Shown here: positions 34,101-43,221 of the stretch, piece after piece | Layout: each line of letters opens with the position of its first letter | Numbering within the stretch: the first letter of the stretch is position 1 | NCBI GenBank assembly: GCA_004078665.1 | Contig: SCFO01000002.1 | Location: forward strand, 372,001-436,000 | Source: Halobacillus fulvus | GTDB taxonomy: Bacteria > Bacillota > Bacilli > Bacillales > Halobacillaceae | Length of the DNA: 64,000 nucleotides | Reading direction: 5' to 3' | Notes under the pieces: generated by a model | Database searches by the model: none | Told to the model about the DNA's origin: nothing | The model's input: only the letters and a program-made list of their open reading frames with translations | Made by a program: the position numbers and the translations under genes

Positions 34101-35534
34101 ATGACGAAACATGTGGTCTGGTTCAGAAGAGATTTACGCTTGAATGACCATACAGCTCTCGCAAAAGCTATAGAAGAAACGAAGAAGGATGACGAGCTTT
34201 TACTGCTCTTTCATATTCACCCGGACTTGAATAAAGACTTTACCGTCCGGCACGATTATTTCTTCCAGACGTTGCGTTCCTTCGTAGAAGATGCAGAAGA
34301 ACTCGGAGCCTACGTTCATTTTATCGAAGGGGATACAGAGGAATCGTTCAAAGGTCTAATAGAGGAGTATGGAATGGAGCGGCTTTATTTCAATCTCGAT
34401 GAGACGGGTTTCGGCTATGAACGTGACCAGAACGTAACGCAATACTTAGAAGATCAGGGAGTGGAAGTCTACCGTTTTATTGATCATCATCTGCACGGGG
34501 CAGAAGAGGTTCAAAAGAAGAGCGGAGGCTATTATAAAGTTTTCACCCCTTATTATAAGCAGTGGAAGACGCTGTCGAAGCCCGCTGTACAAAAGGTGGA
34601 TCATGCCAAGCTGAAGGAAGTCAGCGTCGATGTCCGCACTGATTTTAAAGCAGGTAAAGAAGCGTACGACTCGCTGATTCAGAAAACAGAAGCAGATTTT
34701 GAAGGCATTGGCGAACAGGCCGCTAAGGAGCGTCTGGAAGCGTTCGTAGACGAGGCGATTTACGACTATGAGGACGACCGTGATTTTCCTGCTGTAGACG
34801 GTACGAGCCGGATGTCGAGATTTCTAAGGACAGGCGCCATTTCGATTCGTACGGTCTACCATTATATCGAGGATCAGGTCGATCACCGAAAAAATACAGA
34901 AGGCGTAGAAAGCTACAAGTCTGAGCTTGCGTGGCGTGACTTTTATAATATGATCTATTACTATTACCCGAATTCGAATGATGAAGAAGTGAAAGAGAAG
35001 TATCGTGGGTTGCCTTGGAATACGGATGATGATTTGTTTGAAGCCTGGAAAAAAGGTGAAACAGGATACCCGCTCATTGACGCGGCCATGAGACAGTTGA
35101 ATGAGAGCGGCTGGATGCACAATCGATTGCGGATGGCTGTCGCTTCCTTTTTGACAAAAGACCTTTTGATCGACTGGCGAAAAGGAGAACGATATTTTGC
35201 GGAACGATTGGTGGATTATGATCCGGCATCAAATATCGGGGGCTGGCAGTGGGCGGCTTCCACAGGCACAGATCCTGTTCCGTATTTTCGCGTCTTCAAC
35301 CCGACGCGGCAGTCTGAACGATTCGACCCCCACGGACGCTTTATAAAAGAATGGGTGCCAGAACTGAAGGATGTTCCGAACAAAAAGATTCATGACCCAA
35401 GTAAGATGTCAGATCAAGAGCAGGAAAAAGCGGGCTGTGTCATCGGGGAGGATTATCCTAAGCCGATTGTTGATCACAAAACAATGCGAAACCGGGCGAT
35501 CGAGATGTTCGAAGATAAGAAAAATGCCGATTGA
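34101..35534 (+). CDS. phrB: Deoxyribodipyrimidine photolyase
   Basis: 477-aa class I CPD photolyase/cryptochrome-family flavoprotein that splits UV pyrimidine dimers with blue light. N-terminal antenna domain opens WFRRDLRLNDHTAL; the FAD/DNA domain has DGTSRMSRFLRTGAIS, ELAWRDFYNMI, MRQLNESGWMHNRLRMAVASFLTKDLLIDWR and NIGGWQWAASTGTDPVPYFRVFNP, including the tryptophans for electron transfer. I start at ATG 34101 (MTKHVVWFRR); an ATG 12 bases earlier abuts GAGG. Monocistronic. Confidence 0.95.
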   Translation: MTKHVVWFRRDLRLNDHTALAKAIEETKKDDELLLLFHIHPDLNKDFTVRHDYFFQTLRSFVEDAEELGAYVHFIEGDTEESFKGLIEEYGMERLYFNLDETGFGYERDQNVTQYLEDQGVEVYRFIDHHLHGAEEVQKKSGGYYKVFTPYYKQWKTLSKPAVQKVDHAKLKEVSVDVRTDFKAGKEAYDSLIQKTEADFEGIGEQAAKERLEAFVDEAIYDYEDDRDFPAVDGTSRMSRFLRTGAISIRTVYHYIEDQVDHRKNTEGVESYKSELAWRDFYNMIYYYYPNSNDEEVKEKYRGLPWNTDDDLFEAWKKGETGYPLIDAAMRQLNESGWMHNRLRMAVASFLTKDLLIDWRKGERYFAERLVDYDPASNIGGWQWAASTGTDPVPYFRVFNPTRQSERFDPHGRFIKEWVPELKDVPNKKIHDPSKMSDQEQEKAGCVIGEDYPKPIVDHKTMRNRAIEMFEDKKNAD

Positions 35535-35605
35535 CGTTTCTAGGAATCTTTTTGGAATTGTGAAATAATAAAAGAGGGAATTTATTGAAGTCGGAGGGAT
35601 GAAGC

Positions 35606-36862
35606 ATGTCAACTCATCAAAAACAATTAGAAAAATACGCAGACTTGGCTCTGAAAAAGGGAGTCAATTTACAACGTGGGCAGGGACTGATTATCAACGC
35701 ACCAATCGAAGCGGCCGACCTGGTACGGACGATTTCTGCGAAAGCTTACGGTAAGGGAGCTAAAAACGTCCACTTGGAGTGGGGCGATGAAGTGTTGAGC
35801 TACTTGAAAATGAAGAACGCCCCGATGGAGGTTTTGGAAAACTTCCCGAAATGGAAGGCAGAAGGTCTTGAAGAAATGGTCAAGGACGGCTATGCGCTTC
35901 TTTCGATTTATGGTCCGAATCCCGATCTTTTCAAAGGGGTAGATTCTGAACGGATCGCGAAGGCGAATAAAGCGAATGCAGAAGCGCTGACAACTTATCG
36001 CGACTACGTAATGAATGATAAAATCGCCTGGACGATCATCGCTTACCCACAGGAGGGTTGGGCAAACAAAGTGTTCCCTGACTTATCCACAAAAGAAGCT
36101 CAGAACAAGCTGTGGGAACAGATTTTTCATATTACCCGTATCGATCAGGACGATCCGATCGAGGCGTGGAATGAGCACAATGCAAAGCTGCGACAAGCAC
36201 GTGAATACTTAAATGAAAAACAGTATAAGAAGCTGCACTATAAAGCACCGGGAACGAACTTGACGATTGAACTTGTTGAAAATCATATTTGGAATGGCGG
36301 CTCTTCTGTCTCTGAAAAGGGCAACGAGTTCAATGCCAACATGCCGACAGAAGAAGTGTACACAATGCCTCATAAATATGGGGTCAACGGCAAGGTCACA
36401 AGCACAAAACCATTTAACTACGGTGGAAACTTGATCGAAAACTTTACGCTAACATTTGAAGACGGAAAAGTCATCGACTATAAAGCAGAGTCTGGCGAGG
36501 AGACGCTGAAACTCCTTCTTGAAACAGACGAAGGAGCGAAGCGTCTAGGGGAAGTCGCACTTGTACCGAACGAATCCCCAATTTCTCAGTCTGGCCACAT
36601 CTTCTTCAACACGCTCTATGATGAGAACGCCTCCTGTCACGTGGCATTAGGAAAGGCTTATCCGACAAGTGTTCAGGATGGATCTTCTCTCGATGAGCAG
36701 CAGATGGACGATAATGGCGTGAATGACAGTTTGATTCATGAAGACTTCATGATCGGCTCCGCAGATCTCGATATTGACGGAGAAACAAAAGATGGAAGCT
36801 TCGAGCCTGTTTTCCGAAAAGGTTCATGGGCCATCGACTTCGATGAAAAAACAGAAGAATAA
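35606..36862 (+). CDS. M29 family aminopeptidase (AmpS/PepS type)
   Basis: 418-aa cytosolic two-metal aminopeptidase. Family features: N-terminal domain (LEKYADLALKKGVNLQRGQGL), conserved Glu and His around FNANMPTEEVYTMPHKYGVNGKV, and GHIFFNTLYDENASCHVALGKAYP with a further ligand and catalytic region, ending in HEDFMIGSADLDIDG. Length is that of the family. GGAGGGATGAAGC precedes the ATG; terminator after it. Confidence 0.92.
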   Translation: MSTHQKQLEKYADLALKKGVNLQRGQGLIINAPIEAADLVRTISAKAYGKGAKNVHLEWGDEVLSYLKMKNAPMEVLENFPKWKAEGLEEMVKDGYALLSIYGPNPDLFKGVDSERIAKANKANAEALTTYRDYVMNDKIAWTIIAYPQEGWANKVFPDLSTKEAQNKLWEQIFHITRIDQDDPIEAWNEHNAKLRQAREYLNEKQYKKLHYKAPGTNLTIELVENHIWNGGSSVSEKGNEFNANMPTEEVYTMPHKYGVNGKVTSTKPFNYGGNLIENFTLTFEDGKVIDYKAESGEETLKLLLETDEGAKRLGEVALVPNESPISQSGHIFFNTLYDENASCHVALGKAYPTSVQDGSSLDEQQMDDNGVNDSLIHEDFMIGSADLDIDGETKDGSFEPVFRKGSWAIDFDEKTEE

Positions 36863-36871
36863 TGGATGGAA

Positions 36872-36901
36872 GGCCTCTCGAATCCCTTGAGAGGCTTTTC
36901 G
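36872..36901 (+). terminator. Rho-independent terminator
   Basis: GGCCTCTCGA / TTGAGAGGCT stem with TCCC loop, then TTTTCG. Moderate T tract. Confidence 0.7.
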
Positions 36902-37092
36902 TTTGGATAAAAAGTGCTTCCTTACAGGTACCCGTTCACAGAGAAAAGTAGAAAATTACAAAATAAACTGCCTTTTTACAACCTGATTACATTCTAATTA
37001 AAAAGCAATAAAACAAGTATGATCAGCGCTGAAATGTGGTAAACATGAAGTAGATATGTTCAACAAGAGTTTATGTTAAGAGGGTGAAGAAA

Positions 37093-38109
37093 ATGGGGCG
37101 CGACGCGTTCTTTGATAATGCAAAACTAGCTTTAATTTTTCTCGTGGTCTTCGGACACCTCATTCAACCATTCACAGATGGGTCACATCCAATGTACACG
37201 TTATACATGTGGATCTACACGTTCCATATGCCTGCTTTTATTTTCCTTGCGGGCTTTTTTGCAAAGGGATCCGGTAAAAAGGATTATTTGACAAAGCTTG
37301 CGAAGAAATTGATTTTGCCTTATTTGGTTTTTCAACTCGTTTATACAGGTTACTTTTTCTTTATCGGTAAAGATGGGTGGCTGAACGGTCCGTTTACCCC
37401 GCACTGGTCGCTATGGTTTTTATTCAGTCTGTTCTGTTGGCATGTATTGCTTGCCTTATTCAAAAAAATTCCCGCGGCAATCGGTATCGTCATAGCGGTT
37501 ATGATCGGAGTTTTGGTCGGGTACTTCACTGAAATCGGGCATACGTTCAGCTTGTCCAGAACCTTTGTGTTCTTCCCGTTTTTCTTGGCTGGTTACTGGC
37601 TGACAACGGATCAAGTGAAGAAGTGGAGAACGAGAAGGGTACGAGAAATCAGTCTCGTTTTCATGGCTGTCGTCGCAGGAGTGATTGCAGCGTCCCCTGA
37701 ATTCAGTTCCGGGTGGCTCCTTGGCTCTAAATCCTATGAAGTGTTAGGCAGTCCAGAGCTTGGAGGACTGATCCGTTTGGGGGTTTATGGCCTCGCTGCT
37801 TTCATGACCATCAGCATTTTGGCGTGGATTCCAGGAAAGGAATACAAATACACCTATCTCGGTGGTCAGACGCTGTATGTCTATTTGCTACATGGGTTCT
37901 TCATACAGTTCTTCAGACAGGCTGGCTGGTTCAAGGTCGATCATCTTATCGATTTGATGGGCTTAGCTCTCGTCTCAGCTCTGATCGTATTCCTTTTATC
38001 CACAAGTACAATCAGAACCCTCACGCAGCCGTTGATTGAAGGTCGGGCTCAGCTGATGAGAAAATGGTGGCAACGCGTATTTGAAAAAAATTCGACGATG
38101 CAGCAGTAA
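37093..38109 (+). CDS. Membrane acyltransferase (acyltransferase 3 family)
   Basis: 338-aa protein with about ten membrane helices, related to acyltransferase 3 / fucose 4-O-acetylase proteins that O-acetylate cell-surface sugars. Family marks: DNAKLALIFLVVFGHLIQPF with the conserved His, YTFHMPAFIFLAGFF, and HWSLWFLFSLFCWHVL. ATG 37093 is favoured because AGAGGGTG lies seven bases upstream; GTG 37084 has none. The acceptor is unknown (cell-wall polymer or exopolysaccharide likely). Confidence 0.83.
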   Translation: MGRDAFFDNAKLALIFLVVFGHLIQPFTDGSHPMYTLYMWIYTFHMPAFIFLAGFFAKGSGKKDYLTKLAKKLILPYLVFQLVYTGYFFFIGKDGWLNGPFTPHWSLWFLFSLFCWHVLLALFKKIPAAIGIVIAVMIGVLVGYFTEIGHTFSLSRTFVFFPFFLAGYWLTTDQVKKWRTRRVREISLVFMAVVAGVIAASPEFSSGWLLGSKSYEVLGSPELGGLIRLGVYGLAAFMTISILAWIPGKEYKYTYLGGQTLYVYLLHGFFIQFFRQAGWFKVDHLIDLMGLALVSALIVFLLSTSTIRTLTQPLIEGRAQLMRKWWQRVFEKNSTMQQ

Positions 38110-38172
38110 AAAGGATTCCTCCCACTACATCACGAATGTATGATTTATGACCAATAAAGCGGAGGAATCGGA

Positions 38173-38997
38173 ATGAAGATTAAATTAGTGCGGGATTGCC
38201 CGTTCCGCGATTTGAAAAAAGCTTGGAATGAAGGATTTCAAGATTACGCTTTCCATGTACAGATGACATCGGAGCAAATCATCAGCACTATGGCATCCAA
38301 GCATTTATCAGTCGACCACTCTTTTGTGGCGTATGATGACATGAATCCGATCGGTTTAATCTTGAACAGTGTACAATATGTCGATGGAAAGAAAATGTCC
38401 TATAACGGGGGAACAGCTGTCCATCCAGACTATAGAAAGAGAGGCGTGGGTCATCAACTGATCGACGCCTCTTTGGATTTATTGAAAAAAGAAGGGGTGG
38501 AAATCGCGACACTTGAGGCCATCTCCACCAATCACGGGGCTATAAAATTATACGAAAGCTTTGGATATCAAGTGACGGATCGTCTGTCCACTTTAAGGAC
38601 GAAGCTGAAGAGTGAAGAACAATCAGGACAGTTTCGACTACGGCTAATGTCCCTATCGGAGTGGAGGGGCTGGCAGATCGATCAATCTGGATTTCCATGG
38701 CAAAACAAAATCCCATTCATTAGCGAACCCGAGATATACGCAATCGAAGATCAGGAAACGCCGGTCGGGTATATCATTCTTTCTAAGCCCAGTGATCGTC
38801 ATTTGACCATTTTTCAATTGCAGGCGCTGACAGAGGAGATATCCTATTTAGAGCTTTTGAGGAGCGTCTGTGTCCACTTTCCAGGCCACAGAGCGGTGGC
38901 TTTCAATGTCCCGCAGCATCATCCCTCTTACAAATGCTATCAGTACGAAGGGGTTGAACAGACTATCGAACAGGTGTGGATGAACAAAATATTTTGA
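38173..38997 (+). CDS. GNAT family N-acetyltransferase
   Basis: 274-aa protein with a complete N-terminal GNAT domain: GTAVHPDYRKRGVGHQLIDA (acetyl-CoA loop) and EAISTNHGAIKLYESFGYQVTD. The C-terminal 130 residues look like a second, degenerate GNAT-like half without the loop. AAGCGGAGGAATCGGA precedes the ATG. Acceptor unknown. Confidence 0.85.
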   Translation: MKIKLVRDCPFRDLKKAWNEGFQDYAFHVQMTSEQIISTMASKHLSVDHSFVAYDDMNPIGLILNSVQYVDGKKMSYNGGTAVHPDYRKRGVGHQLIDASLDLLKKEGVEIATLEAISTNHGAIKLYESFGYQVTDRLSTLRTKLKSEEQSGQFRLRLMSLSEWRGWQIDQSGFPWQNKIPFISEPEIYAIEDQETPVGYIILSKPSDRHLTIFQLQALTEEISYLELLRSVCVHFPGHRAVAFNVPQHHPSYKCYQYEGVEQTIEQVWMNKIF

Positions 38998-39063
38998 AAG
39001 AAAATGACTTGAATAGCGACGAGTGGCTCATAATAAGAGAAACTTTTTTGAGGGGGCCACGGA

Positions 39064-39738
39064 ATGCAGAAAAAAATGCTGATGGTTGTAACGAATGTCG
39101 ATCGTATGAAAAAGGGTCACCCTACAGGGTTGTGGCTGTCTGAATTTGTCGAGCCGGCTACTGAGATGAAGGGAGCAGGTTTCGAAATCGTGGCGGCCAG
39201 TCCAAAAGGTGGTCGGATCCCAATTGACCCGGCAAGTTATGAAAACAAACTCCCGCGGGTCTGGGATGGTGTAATGGAACCGATTCATGACACTCCACGT
39301 TTGGCGGACATTGATCCAACAGACTTTGATGGAATTTTTTTGTGCGGGGGACACGGAGCGATGTATGATTTCCCGAACAATGAAGACCTATCGAATCTCT
39401 TGAGGCATTTTCTTACCGAGCGGAAAATCATCGCCTCAGTTTGTCATGGAGCTGCAGGCTTTGTCGGAGTCACCGACCACAATGACCAATCATTGATCCA
39501 AGGGAAAAAGCTGACGGGGTTCACGAATGAAGAAGAGTCCCGAATGAAGATGGAGGATCTGATTCCTTTTTCACTTGAAGACCGGCTTAAGACAGAAGAG
39601 GCAGAGTTTGAGAGTGGAGAAGCGATGGAGGATTACGTGGTTGTGGATGAACATTTCATTACCGGTCAAAATCCGCGATCAAGTCTTCGCACAGCACAAA
39701 TGATCATTGAAAAACTAAAAACCGCTGAGTCTGTCTAA
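39064..39738 (+). CDS. DJ-1/PfpI family class I glutamine amidotransferase-like protein
   Basis: 224-aa DJ-1/PfpI superfamily member of the Hsp31-like subgroup. The nucleophile elbow is ASVCHGAAGF, and the acidic partner lies in PKGGRIPIDPAS (family Glu/Asp position). FDGIFLCGGHGAMYDFPNN is the typical strand before the elbow. Such proteins act as glyoxalase III, protein deglycase-like or chaperone enzymes; a fructosamine kinase lies 3 kb downstream, a possible shared theme of glycation repair, but they are not co-transcribed. Confidence 0.88.
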   Translation: MQKKMLMVVTNVDRMKKGHPTGLWLSEFVEPATEMKGAGFEIVAASPKGGRIPIDPASYENKLPRVWDGVMEPIHDTPRLADIDPTDFDGIFLCGGHGAMYDFPNNEDLSNLLRHFLTERKIIASVCHGAAGFVGVTDHNDQSLIQGKKLTGFTNEEESRMKMEDLIPFSLEDRLKTEEAEFESGEAMEDYVVVDEHFITGQNPRSSLRTAQMIIEKLKTAESV

Positions 39739-39755
39739 CAGACCCGGCGGTTTTG
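39718..39755 (+). terminator. Rho-independent terminator
   Basis: AAAACCGC ... GCGGTTTT with inner GTCTG / CAGAC. The 5' arm overlaps the end of the DJ-1 gene. It may also serve the convergent yjiH-like gene. Confidence 0.75.
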
Positions 39756-39767
39756 TTTTGCCTGATA

Positions 39768-41117
39768 TTAGAATATCAAATGTGCCACAAGTGTAATGAC
39801 AGGGAGTGTGATCAACGTTCTTAATAAGAAGATGATGAACAAGTCCTTCAGGTTGACGGGAACTTTCGAACCTAGGAGCAGTCCCCCGACCTCTGACATA
39901 TAAATCAACTGTGTCACTGATAAACAGGCGATGATGAAACGAGTCATCTCGCTTTCGATCGATGCACCGATAATCGCTGGCAGGAACATATCAGCAAATC
40001 CGACTAGGATCGTTTCAGATGCTTCTTGAGCATAAGGGACTTGCATAAGCTCCAATAATGGAATGAAAGGTGTTCCGATCCATGCGAAGAATGGCGTGAA
40101 TTCTGCAATGACAAGTGCGATTGTACCAAGAGCCATAACGATCGGGGCTACACCCATCCACATGTCCAGGATGTTCTGGGAGCCTTCTTTCAGGAAGTTT
40201 TTAATTCCCTTTGCCTGACTTCCTCTCTCAACAGCCTTTGCATACCCATATGTGAAAACGTTGTGCTGGGTAGGAACTTCTTCTGTAATGTCATCAGCTT
40301 CTTCGGTCACATACGTATCTGGCTTTCTAGACAAAGGTGGGATACGAGGCATGATTAAAGCTGCCACAAATCCTGCGAGGGCAACCGTTAAGTAGAACGG
40401 AATGAACATATGGCCGAGACCGACTTCCTGAATGACGACTAAGCTGAACGTAATCGATACGACAGAGAAGGTCGTTCCGATGACAGCTGCTTCTCTTTTT
40501 GTGTAATAGCCTTCTTCATACTGTTTACTTGTCAAAAGTACCCCGATGGTTCCATCTCCGAGCCAGGAAGCAAGGGAGTCAATGGAAGAACGTCCTGGTA
40601 AACGGAATAAAGGACGCATGATTTTCGTTAATAAAACACCAAACAATTCAAGTAATCCAAAGTTTAATAGAAGCGGTAGAAATAGGCCGGCAAATAAAAA
40701 GACGGCAAATAATACGTGAAGTAGGGAATCAAGTAATAATCCACCGGTTACATCCGAAATGATAGCTTCCGGTCCGATTTGAAAATATACCATAATCGCA
40801 AAAATCATACCGAGCACGCGGGTTACGACCCAAACGGCAGGAACGTTAAAGAGCGATTTGAAAAATGGATAGCGGTCCAATGCATCTGCTCCCATTGCTT
40901 TTACAATGACAGTAGCAATGGCTGTGATTGTAATAATGATCATCATAATAAGCGATAGGTAGTCCGCAAGCCATGCTTCAAGCTCCCCGGCCAGAATCGC
41001 GATTGGAATCGTAATCGATTCCCCTGAACTCACAGGGAACATAAACAAGAAAATCCCGATTAAGGACGGAATAATGAATTTTAAATGTGATGAGGCACTG
41101 AAGTCTTTCGCTTTCAT
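39768..41117 (-). CDS. YjiH family nucleoside-recognition (Gate domain) membrane protein
   Basis: 449-aa protein with about ten helices. Two Gate (nucleoside recognition) regions: FGLLELFGVLLTKIMRPLFRLPG followed by SWLGDGTIGVLLTSKQYEEGYYT, and TILVGFADMFLPAIIGAS near the C-terminus. The arrangement matches the YjiH/SpmA-B/FeoB gate family, whose substrates are mostly unknown. AGGAGAG precedes the ATG. Monocistronic. Confidence 0.85.
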   Translation of the reverse strand: MKAKDFSASSHLKFIIPSLIGIFLFMFPVSSGESITIPIAILAGELEAWLADYLSLIMMIIITITAIATVIVKAMGADALDRYPFFKSLFNVPAVWVVTRVLGMIFAIMVYFQIGPEAIISDVTGGLLLDSLLHVLFAVFLFAGLFLPLLLNFGLLELFGVLLTKIMRPLFRLPGRSSIDSLASWLGDGTIGVLLTSKQYEEGYYTKREAAVIGTTFSVVSITFSLVVIQEVGLGHMFIPFYLTVALAGFVAALIMPRIPPLSRKPDTYVTEEADDITEEVPTQHNVFTYGYAKAVERGSQAKGIKNFLKEGSQNILDMWMGVAPIVMALGTIALVIAEFTPFFAWIGTPFIPLLELMQVPYAQEASETILVGFADMFLPAIIGASIESEMTRFIIACLSVTQLIYMSEVGGLLLGSKVPVNLKDLFIIFLLRTLITLPVITLVAHLIF

Positions 41118-41302
41118 CCGAGATCTCTCCTGACTAATAAGTTTTTATTTATAAATAGATGAGAATAAATATGCAACGCTATTTATTGTAGTATGTTTCA
41201 AGAAAAAAGCCAATAGGAAATTTTTAATACCCTGTTATGTTTAGCCATGAAGCAGAAGAGGAACTTTTGCTTGTATCAGGTATGAAACAAGAGGTGAGCG
41301 CT

Positions 41303-42271
41303 ATGCGAATATTTCAGACTCCACGTGTTGTCGTCAGTCAGTGTCTTGAATTTGAAGAAGTACGCTATAACGGTGCGGTGATTCCCGATAAAACGGTTCA
41401 GAGGATGAAGCCTTTTGTGGAATTCATCCCAGTCTGTCCTGAAGTCGGGATCGGCCTTGGTGTACCGAGAGACGTCATTCGGATCGTCGATCAAGGACAG
41501 GAACGTCTCGTGCAGCCGAAAACAGGAGAGGACCTAACAGATGACATGGTCCATTTTGCAAAAGAATTTATTGACAGTCTCCCTGATGTTGATGGCTTTT
41601 TGCTGAAAAACCGTTCGCCGACTTGCGGAATACATGATGTAAAGGTCTATCAGGATTCCCAACACGGGCAGGTGATTGGCAAAACCACCGGCTTTTTTGC
41701 CAAAGAAATTCTCAGTCGCCATTCGGGACTTGCGATTGAGGAAGAAGGACGGCTGAAAAACTTTACGCTCAGACATCATTTTCTAACAAAATTGTTTACG
41801 CTCGCCGATTTTCGCGATGTCCGTCAAAAGGGACGTTCCAAGGATCTGCAGCAATTTCAGGCATTGAACAAATATTTATTCATGGCCTATCATCCTGGCA
41901 TTTCTAAGAAAATGGGACGGGTGATTGCGAATCATGAACAGAAACCGATTCCTGCTGTTTTTGAAGAATACGAGGATCTCCTTTATGAACTGCTGGAAAA
42001 ACCACCGAAAGCGAAAGCGAACGTGAACGTCTGTCAGCATATCGCCGGCTATTTTAAGAAAGAACTGAACAGAGAGGAAAAAGCATACTTCCAATCTCTG
42101 CTCAATCAATATATGGAAGAAAAAGTTCCTCTCAGTGCCGTCATCAGCGTCTTGAGCACGTGGACTGCGAGATTCCAAAGCGACTATTTAAGGAACCAAA
42201 CCTATTTCGAGCCGTATCCGATGGAGCTTGTGGAAATATCAGACTCTGGCAAGGGGCGAGCCTACTCCTGA
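41303..42271 (+). CDS. DUF523-DUF1722 fusion protein (TudS-like / YbgA family)
   Basis: 322-aa protein. N-terminal DUF523 has three cysteines, Cys14 (VVSQCLEF), Cys45 (FIPVCPEVGIGLG) and Cys108 (RSPTCGIHD), the pattern that ligates a [4Fe-4S] cluster in the thiouracil desulfurase TudS. C-terminal DUF1722 (YbgA) spans roughly 190-320 with LFTLADFRDVRQKGRSKDLQ-like and FQALNKYLFMAYHP stretches. Start ATG 41303 follows AGAGGTGAGC. YbgA often neighbours photolyase; here phrB lies 6 kb upstream. The 3' end overlaps the convergent fructosamine kinase gene by ten bases. Confidence 0.88.
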   Translation: MRIFQTPRVVVSQCLEFEEVRYNGAVIPDKTVQRMKPFVEFIPVCPEVGIGLGVPRDVIRIVDQGQERLVQPKTGEDLTDDMVHFAKEFIDSLPDVDGFLLKNRSPTCGIHDVKVYQDSQHGQVIGKTTGFFAKEILSRHSGLAIEEEGRLKNFTLRHHFLTKLFTLADFRDVRQKGRSKDLQQFQALNKYLFMAYHPGISKKMGRVIANHEQKPIPAVFEEYEDLLYELLEKPPKAKANVNVCQHIAGYFKKELNREEKAYFQSLLNQYMEEKVPLSAVISVLSTWTARFQSDYLRNQTYFEPYPMELVEISDSGKGRAYS

Positions 42272-43131
42272 ACATACCGTTTCAAAATCTGATCGACACT
42301 GCCACCGTAGCTTTCACCGAACATATTAAGGTGGACAAGCAAATAGAAGAGTTGATAAACCGGCTTGCGATCTTCGTAGTCTTCCGGAAGAGGAGTGGTT
42401 TTGGCATAGGCTTCATAAAAAGCAGGCGAAAAACCTCCGAATAGCTCAGTGAACGCGATTTCGAACGCCGGATCTCCATACAGACAGGATGGATCAATGA
42501 TGTAAGGCTGATTGTCCTGACCTGTCATCCAATTTCCGCCCCATAAGTCCCCGTGTAAAAGAGATGCAGGAGGAGATGAAGGAATCCATTCATCGAGTTT
42601 TTCGATAAATAGCTCGAGCCTGGAGCGTCTATTGGAAGTCACCCTGTTTTTTTGAATGGCGTACTCCAACTGAGGTTTGAGTCGGAATTGACCGTAGTAT
42701 TCCACCCAAGAATCCCTCCACTCATTCGGCTGATCCAAAGCACCGACGAACGTAGGTCGCATCAATCCATAGTGTTCTGAGGTATGCCGATGCATCTGAG
42801 CAATGCGCTCCCCCAGTTCGGCTGAGGCATTACCGCTCCCGTGTTCAATCCATTCCATTACCATGGCCGCTGGCTCCAAGTTTTGCGGGCGATCATAATA
42901 ATGGACATCAGGGACTGCAATTGCCCCTGTTTCACGGATCAACTTCAAGTTCTCTGCTTCCGATTCGAAAAAGTGGGGAGGAACCCGCTTGTTAACCTTT
43001 ACAAAGTAAGCTTTCTCTTTTGTTTTTGCATAGAAAGCATGGTTGATATCTCCTCCTCCGACACCTCTGATTTCATCAATAGGAGAGGTGTCCCCGCTCT
43101 TTTTTATTCCTTCGATCGCGATATCCTTCAA
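42262..43131 (-). CDS. Fructosamine kinase family protein
   Basis: 289-aa ketosamine-3-kinase-like phosphotransferase that phosphorylates sugar adducts on amines, leading to deglycation. Kinase-like features: VKVNKR (ATP-binding Lys), EAENLKLI (Glu), catalytic HGDLWGGNWM and metal-binding IDPSCLYGDPAFEIAF. It starts at TTG 43131, seven bases after GAGGAGGG. The convergent neighbour overlaps its last ten bases. Confidence 0.92.
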   Translation of the reverse strand: MKDIAIEGIKKSGDTSPIDEIRGVGGGDINHAFYAKTKEKAYFVKVNKRVPPHFFESEAENLKLIRETGAIAVPDVHYYDRPQNLEPAAMVMEWIEHGSGNASAELGERIAQMHRHTSEHYGLMRPTFVGALDQPNEWRDSWVEYYGQFRLKPQLEYAIQKNRVTSNRRSRLELFIEKLDEWIPSSPPASLLHGDLWGGNWMTGQDNQPYIIDPSCLYGDPAFEIAFTELFGGFSPAFYEAYAKTTPLPEDYEDRKPVYQLFYLLVHLNMFGESYGGSVDQILKRYVQE

Positions 43132-43184
43132 AAGGATCCCTCCTCAAAATGCAATTTTTTATTGTATTCCCCCACCCGTACATA

Positions 43185-43219
43185 TAAAAACAACCCCGAC
43201 TGAAAACAGCCAGGGTTGT
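43185..43219 (-). terminator. Terminator of the GNAT gene
   Basis: Minus strand ACAACCCTGGCTG / CAGTCGGGGTTGT with a short T-rich loop, then TTTTTATATG. Confidence 0.8.
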
Positions 43220-43221
43220 GA

